Positions 58,505-64,000 of a DNA stretch of 64,000 bases are shown piece by piece. The DNA lies in NCBI RefSeq assembly GCF_004798865.1, contig NW_025336346.1:6580572-6644571 (forward strand), written 5' to 3'. The stretch comes from Varanus komodoensis (Eukaryota; Chordata; Lepidosauria; Squamata; Varanidae). The translations under genes and the position numbers were made by a program. The number at the start of each line of letters is the position of its first letter. Positions within the stretch are counted from its first letter, which is position 1. The notes below the pieces were generated by a model. The model ran no database searches, was not told where the DNA came from, and saw only the letters and a list, made by a program, of their open reading frames with translations.

Positions 58505-58905
58505 TAATTAAGAGCATGAGGAGAGCCGTGCTGGATCAGAACAAGGCCCACCTCGTCCAGCGCTCTAGTCACACGATGGCCCGCCAGCTGCCCACAGGAA
58601 GCAGGACATGAGCGCAACACCGGCCTCCTGCCCAAGTTCTCCAGCATCTGGTGTGCATACACGTCCTGCTCTTATACCAGAGGTAGCCTATGGCCATGGA
58701 TAGCCTTCTCTTCCATTAATTCATCCAATCCTTTATGAAGTAAAGCCATCCATACTGGTGGCCATCGCTACGCTTCATGTAAGCACATTCCATAGTTATG
58801 TGCTGTGTGAGGAAGTACTTTTTGTTTGTCCTGAATCTCCCACCAATCAGCTTCGTGGGGTGATGCCAGCTTCTAGTGTTATGGGAGAGAGAGAAAAGCA
58901 TCTGG
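58505..58905 (+). repeat. Interspersed repeat family A, fullest copy
   Basis: It opens 'ttaagagcatgaggagagccgtgctggatcagaac' and proceeds through 'cacctcgtccagc', 'ggcccgccagctgcccacagg', 'gcaggacatgagcgcaac', 'ctcctgcccaagttctccagcatctgg', 'gatagccttctcttcc', 'gccatccatactggtggccatc', 'gtgctgtgtgaggaagtacttt', 'tgtcctgaatctcccaccaatcagcttcgtgg', to 'ttctagtgttatgggagagag'. All other family A pieces here can be placed along it. It has no frame of note. Origin is uncertain; a CR1/L3-type LINE origin is only a guess. Confidence 0.7.
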
Positions 58906-59084
58906 GAAGCATGGGACTCTGGGAGGGAGAGGAGGGAGACTGGTGACACATGAGCGAAAGGGACATCCCAGCCTTAGTTTCTAGAACATTGCAGTTCTTA
59001 CATTTTCCTTAACTTGGAGCACCTGTGGTTCACAGGAACACACTGCCTCTGATACTATCTAGTCAGCATCTTTTATAGCCAGTG

Positions 59085-59280
59085 ATGGCTTTCTCTTCCG
59101 CACCTCTTCCAGGATATACCCACAGACACCAGTTGCTGAGGAACTTGGGCAGGTGGAACTTATCTACTCATTCCGCTTGGGGGATCCTGTGGACAGCTTG
59201 GAACTATGTGGATGGAGCACCAGACTGGACGGACCTTTGGTGTGATCCAGCATGGCTTTTCTTATGCTCTTTTGTAAAGT
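59085..59280 (-). repeat. Interspersed repeat family A, inverted 5' half
   Basis: On the plus strand 'caccagttgctgaggaacttgggcagg', 'ggatcctgtgga', 'ggagcaccagactggacggacctttggtgtgatccagcatggcttttcttatgctctt' is the reverse complement of the first half of family A. It lies about 180 bp from the direct copy at 58505-58905, giving a large inverted pair. Confidence 0.65.
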
Positions 59281-59329
59281 TGCAGGAGAGTACTAAGTTG
59301 TTCATAGGGCAGCCCTTCCAGACTTGTTT

Positions 59330-59425
59330 CCCTTTCACTGTGTTGGACTAATGCTCCCATCATCTCCAACTGACATGCTGCCCATGGAAGCTGGGAACAA
59401 TGGAAGTAGTAGTCCATCACACCTG
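59330..59425. repeat. Palindromic MITE-like repeat
   Basis: 'tgttggactaatgctcccatcatctccaactgacatgctg' on the left and 'gctgggaacaatggaagtagtagtccatcacacctggag' on the right are approximate inverted arms of the same family as 15335 and 53812. Confidence 0.55.
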
Positions 59426-60644
59426 GAGAAAACTAGAATGGAGAAAGTCAGCATTAGCCTCAAAGTGACCTTATTCCTCTTCACCACTTTAACCACCAAT
59501 TTGTTTACCCCGCCAGAATGGTTAAAGACAGGAAAAGGGCAGGGTGTTCATTCCATCTGAATGTCTGAAAGCTGGTGTACTCCCACGGGTAAGCAATTTC
59601 CCCACTAATCAGTTAGACACGAAATGATTAAAGAAGGATTACAAGAGCGACCCCATCAGCATTCAGTGAAACAGTGGATATGTATTCCTCGTCGCCCTGC
59701 ACCGTCCTTTAGGCACACCACTTGTGTATATGAATGTTTGGTGAAAGCCTGTAAAGGGAAAACTAATCTGTGTTGAGTGATCTTGACAGAAGAGAGGGCT
59801 GACCGGCCATTCACATATGCATTAGCAAATGGGAAATGAGAACAAAATGTAGTGTTTATTCTGTTCCATTAGTCTATGTAGAAAATCACCCCTTTGCCAT
59901 TCTTCATTTACCTTGATTGGATAGAATAGACTTCAGCCTTACTGCCTTAATGCATGAGCATGCCTTTTGCTGTGACTCTAAATGCTCTCACATTTTGAAG
60001 TGCAATTTCTCCAAGCATATAGTAAACTCGAAATGTTTTGCAGTATTTTCGGAGAAGCAGATCTAGCACAAATCGTTGCCCTCCTGTGCTTGTCCATGCA
60101 GGTGGGAGAAGTAAGTCTGGTGTGAGTTCGGACTGTCCAGGGGCAGGTGTCCCTCAATGCAAGCGAACAGGTCTTTAGGACAGCTAACCAAGATCCGGTG
60201 TGCTTCCCTGAGGTGTAGCCTTAGCAGCAGCAGCAAAGGAGCCATGCTGAACCATGAACAAAACCAAGCCCAGTTCTGCAGCTGGGCAATAGCTTTATTG
60301 GGCCTGACTCAAATGCCATGGATGTGTGTGAGTTTTTGAGTTGTCCAGAATGTCTTCAACTGGAACTGTGGTACAAACAACGGAGTGTTGGAGGAAGAAC
60401 AGTAGAATGCAAACACGAAGATGCCATCCCAAAATGTTCTAAGTATCAGATTATACCCCATTACAGAACAGAGAAAGAATGGCTGATTTCCATTTGTGGA
60501 AACATAAGAAAACATGTTCTCTGTAGATCAATCTTAGTTGCAGCCGGCATTTATGTTTTAGAAGTGGAGATCAGTTGTCATTTTGACATAGACAGATATG
60601 AGTTGCTTTGTGAATCCTGAGGTCTAGAATCTTGGAACCAGAGC
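59426..60644. other. Unassigned, single-copy-looking stretch
   Basis: No repeat is recognised over about 1.2 kb. A minus-strand frame of 60 residues (60063-60245) starts with MAPLLLLLRLHL, which looks signal-peptide-like by chance. A plus frame (60318-60620, 100 residues, Cys-rich) has no family I know. Neither is called a gene. Confidence 0.35.
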
Positions 60645-60740
60645 CATTGCGCATGGTTTGTACCCCTTTTAGTCTCATAACAATCCCGTGAGCTGTATTA
60701 GGCTGAGTGACTGGCTAAGGGTCACTCCGTAACTTGAATA
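60645..60740 (-). repeat. tRNA-derived SINE (type 1) or MIR-like body
   Basis: 'cttttagtctcataacaatcccgtgagctgtattaggctgagtgactggctaagggtcac' follows the minus-strand SINE body ('cctcacaacaaccctgtgaggtagg.taggctgag..agtgactggc.caaggtcac'). Confidence 0.55.
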
Positions 60741-61854
60741 CAAATTTTGATGTAATCTACATAGCTTCCCCTCCCCTTGCACCCCAGTCCTGTGAATGAG
60801 AGAAATGGCCATTTTAACGCATGATTTAATGCATAATATCGATATTTAAAATACCTTTTTTCCAGTAAGTTATCTTTATGCTTCAGGAGATGGACCTTCC
60901 ATTTGCTCATAATCAGCTATCAGAAGTTGCAAAGCAGCATTACGCCTGTCAAAAAGTTAATGTACCCTCCCTTAACATGGGTGCTTTAATGTTATTATTA
61001 CCATTGGAAGTGACATTCATCATTGGTCCAAAAGACAAAAGGGTGGGTCTGTATAATAATTCCAATTACCTAGCTCTCGTCTAATGTCTTTTTTATAACA
61101 GCTTTGCAGTCTACTATTACTGGCCATTAATGTGATTTCTCCTCTGTCCATTAATTTTCAGAATCACCTCCCTTCCTCCCCTTTTGTGGGATGGCAAAGT
61201 GCCATCACAATCACACTTCCCATAAAACAAGACTGTAGGTGACACGTTGAAATTTGCGATGACCCAGACGTGGTTAAATATAGAGCTCTCGTTCTCTGGC
61301 TCACTTGCTCGCTCTCTTTTCCCTTGTGCCTGTCAGACAATAATAGCGTGTTGTGGAGTCACGGATGGGAGATTGTCGCAAGGTTCTGCTTCCATGGGCT
61401 AAAAAGGCACGGGCTTGTCTGCCAGCCTTCAGCCTTGCACAGGCAGTTCCGTGAGCTGTAATAGAAATAAATATATGACACCATGAATCAGTGAATACAC
61501 AGAGGGGCAGGACTACTGTGACCCATTTCTCATCAACTGATCAGCCTGATCGCGCAGCAGTCGGGCGACTGTAGCAGCTGGGTAATTTCTTTCCACCCTC
61601 CAAAAAACCTGCCTTTCCTCTGGGTAAGCCCCATTCAGTCAGACCACATGGTTTCTTTACAGTTTAAGAACTGCAAATACTCTTTTAACAGTGTAGTTAC
61701 TGGAGATCATCAACCTCCAACAGATTTTTCTTCTTAGCCCTTTTCATGTGTGAAGGGTGTCCACAGGTTGAGCAGGCAGGAGGGCTGCATTGTTGTCCCT
61801 GAAGGTGCCTTTCTTATTTTTGATCTTTCCCCTCTATCCTCTCAGATGGACAGC
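60741..61854. other. Unassigned; possible conserved non-coding DNA
   Basis: Repeat-free over about 1.1 kb. The part 61040-61300 is AT-rich with several TAAT cores (61055, 61130, 61152) and lacks repeat character, which is the look of a conserved regulatory element, but conservation cannot be judged here. Confidence 0.25.
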
Positions 61855-62325
61855 CATCTAGAATAGCAGAGTTGGAAGGGGCCATGATGGCCATCAGGTC
61901 CAACCCCCTGCTGTTGCAGGACACCAATTTACAGTATCACCCTTAGATGGCTGTCCCGTTTCTTTTGGAATGTCTCCAGTGTGGGAGAGCCCACCACCTC
62001 TCTAGGCAGCTGTTTCCACTGTCGTATTGCTCTGACAGTGAGGAAGCTTTTCCTGATATCTAGCCTGAATCTGGGTTGTCACAACTTGAGGTGATTATTT
62101 CATGTCCTACACTCTGGTATCAGAGAAACCTTCCTCCTTGTGACAGCCTCAGCCTTCTCTTCTCAAAGCAGAACATGCCCAGTATTTTCAGTCTCTCCTT
62201 CTAGGGCAGTGTTTCCAAACCCTGCATCATTTTTGTTGCCCTCCTCTGGACCCTTTTAAATTTTCTCTGCATCTTTCTTAAATCTTGGTGCCCAGAACTA
62301 CACACATTATTCCAGATAAATATTG
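61855..62325 (-). mobile_element. CR1 LINE 3' end, inverted
   Basis: On the plus strand it opens with the reversed CR1 tail ('agaatagcagagttggaaggggccatgatggccatcaggtccaacccc') and continues 'ggaatgtctccagtgtgggagagcccacc', 'ggcagctgtttccactg', 'gaggaagcttttcctgatat', 'gccctcctctggaccc' and 'gtgcccagaactacacacattattccag'. The last corresponds to the reverse of the FGAQLCVxxLE-type stretch. A non-coding, moderately diverged copy. Confidence 0.85.
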
Positions 62326-62339
62326 TGGGAGACCTGCAC

Positions 62340-62435
62340 TGGGAGGCCTAACTGGGAGGCCTTCTGTGAGCAAGGGGTTGGACTTGATGGCCTTCTGGCT
62401 CCTTCCAACTCTATGATTCTCAGATTCTCTGACCT
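62340..62435 (+). mobile_element. CR1 LINE 3' tail, direct
   Basis: 'gcaaggggttggacttgatggccttctggctccttccaactctatgattctcagattct' is the CR1 3' terminus with its TATGATTCT tail. It faces away from the inverted CR1 at 61855-62325. Confidence 0.85.
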
Positions 62436-63420
62436 GTGCTGGTCACAAGGACATCTGCAGGGAAAACCCTGGGTGTGCAGACTCCACACACAGCCTGGAG
62501 TGCATGGCAGTTGTTTCTGCGGACCCTTATGTGAGCACAGGTCTACTGATCTTGCATGAAGCATGGGGAGCACTTGTCTTTTGAAGAATGGGCAACGTTC
62601 TCTCTGCTTGTATAGAAGCAAGCATCAGGATACAGGGACTTGTACCACCATTCTGTTCTCTGCCTCAAAAGGAGCAGTGTGTTCTGCTTAGGGCTGTAGG
62701 TAGCTCCAAGTTCCTACTAGAATGGGGTAGAGCCTCATGCTACTGGACCAAAGCTGGCTCACTTGGGGTCCTGTTCCAGCCCTCTGGTGGTTATCAGATG
62801 GCTCACCCCCTTTCCCCTGACCCAAAGTTGTCTAGATGGAAGTGTTCTGTCATTTATGGGATTTCCCCCTTATTCTGAAAAGTTGAAATGCCTCTTCTAA
62901 GTTATGAGCGGTAAGAGCTTTATGCCAGGTGGACTAGTATTTTGGTCTGGCCCTTTTGCTTGGAGATGGGCCACCTTTATCTTTCACCTGGGTTGAAAAA
63001 TATTCTACACCCTTGCTCTAGGCATTATAATTTTTTAATATATTGGGAACGAATGTGTGAGGTTGGGAAGGAATCAGCCATTTTTTATCCTTTTTCTAGG
63101 AGCTGTTGGTACATCCTTAAATCTGTTTACTGTCTAGCAAAAATAAATGAAAGAGCTACTCTTGTATTTCATCTTAGGAATGTTAGAAAAAGACTTTGTG
63201 GCTTTAACAGGACCAGCTTTTGCTCTCCCCAACCCATGTGTCCTGCTTTTGCTTAATATTGATCTGATGGTGAGAGCTGGCCAATTTGAGAAGTTTTTTA
63301 TTACATTCTGGATGGTTTTGACAAAGTCAACCTATTCTGCTCAACTTACATTCAGTTATGGTGTCAATTTCTAGCAGAATCTGTAGCACATAAGCTCTGT
63401 CACCAGAGTATTAAATGAAC
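62436..63420. other. Unassigned spacer
   Basis: About 1 kb with nothing recognised. The frames at 62588-62878 and 62942-63256 have no domain. Confidence 0.3.
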
Positions 63421-63469
63421 ACTCAACCCATGTGCTCTCCATGTGCAGTGGAGAGCACATGGGTTGAGT
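63421..63469. repeat. Perfect 20-bp inverted repeat (hairpin)
   Basis: Left arm ACTCAACCCATGTGCTCTCC (63421-63440) and right arm GGAGAGCACATGGGTTGAGT (63450-63469) are exact reverse complements around the 9-base loop ATGTGCAGT, whose outer A and T can also pair. The stem is about 60% G+C at its core. It is too short (about 49 nt) for a typical animal pre-miRNA, so a transposon relic or a replication-slippage palindrome is as likely. Confidence 0.9.
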
Positions 63470-64000
63470 ATTTGTTTATTTTGAAATCTCCATTTGTACA
63501 ATAGGCCTCTACCCAAGACTGCCTGCTCACTTGCTCGCTTGCTCCCTCTCCCTCTCCCTCCTCCCTTCCAGACAGGGCCTTTCCCCCAGCATTACCCCGC
63601 TTCATTTTCAGAATTTCCCAGAAATGGGAGGCAGGTGACATTGTCATCCCTTCATAATTGTCCTGTGTTTTCCAATCGCTACTTCTGTCTTTTTTCTTAC
63701 TATAGAAATCTGTTCCAGAGAAAGAAATGGAGTGGCTGCAGAATGTTTTCTAATTGGTAGCACAAGGAGATGCTTCCATCTGGATGCATCTGCTGCCCAT
63801 CTCTGTCCGCTCCACATGCCTGATGAAGAGTAGCCATTTGCCTTCTAAAGATTGTAGCCCAGTGACACATTTATTGCAAATGCAGCCATCTGGTTATTTT
63901 ATATTGCTCCCACTGGCAGCAAAAATAGAATTATTCTTGTGCTTTAGTCAGACTTTAGCCCCAGACTTAAACTATTCTTTAGAAACTAGTGACATTCTCT
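63470..64000. other. Unassigned spacer
   Basis: A CTCGCTTGCTCCCTCTCCCT pyrimidine-rich run lies near 63533. No gene or named repeat. Confidence 0.3.

Noticed and set aside
60063-60245. 60-residue minus-strand frame with a leucine-rich start resembling a signal peptide
   Set aside because: The leucines come from a GCAGCAGCAGCAAAGG-type triplet run. The frame is too short and has no family.
60318-60620. 100-residue Cys-rich plus-strand frame
   Set aside because: No family, no signal peptide and no splice context. The Cys content alone is not evidence.

Overview
This window looks like non-coding DNA from a squamate reptile, most likely a lizard. The evidence is the repeat mix. It has several BovB/RTE LINE copies, one nearly complete and flanked by a target-site duplication. 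It also has many CR1 3' ends ending in CTATG-type tails, L2 LINEs and their 3' tails, tRNA-derived SINEs of the Sauria type, and non-autonomous hAT transposons. Species cannot be fixed from this. No bacterial-style operons, rRNA genes, tRNA genes or CRISPR arrays are present.

I recognise no host protein-coding exon. The open frames in the window are short, overlap on both strands and mostly lie in repeats or low-complexity DNA. The only readable proteins are LINE reverse-transcriptase remnants. The window is therefore best read as intergenic or deep intronic sequence. The one candidate host regulatory feature with some internal support is a GC- and CpG-rich stretch at about 23.2-23.6 kb.

Layout. 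0-6.9 kb: CR1, a minus-strand BovB tail, a SINE piece and an L2-type tail. 9-16.6 kb: several copies of an unnamed interspersed repeat (called family A here), MITE-like palindromes, and a complete non-autonomous hAT element at 15690-16608 with an exact 8-bp duplication. 18-26 kb: SINE pieces, an L2 3' end carrying a BovB fragment with a 14-bp duplication, the CpG-rich stretch, a CR1 with another CR1 tail inside it, and a solo retroviral LTR with a 4-bp duplication. 26-38 kb: sparse, with CR1, BovB and SINE pieces. 38.8-41.1 kb: the best-preserved element, a BovB LINE with 12-bp duplications that lacks its endonuclease region and is crossed by a 100-N assembly gap. 41.5-42.2 kb: a probable LTR of the Ty3/Gypsy kind. 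45.7-49.2 kb: a decayed L2 with a SINE and nested L2-type tails inserted in it. 49-64 kb: microsatellites, SINEs, CR1 ends, an inverted pair of family A copies and a perfect 20-bp hairpin.

I found no convincing new biological system. The most useful observations are the dated nesting of elements, the probable assembly artefact around the N gap, the CpG-rich stretch and the perfect hairpin. All family names rest on reading the sequence from memory, without a database search.
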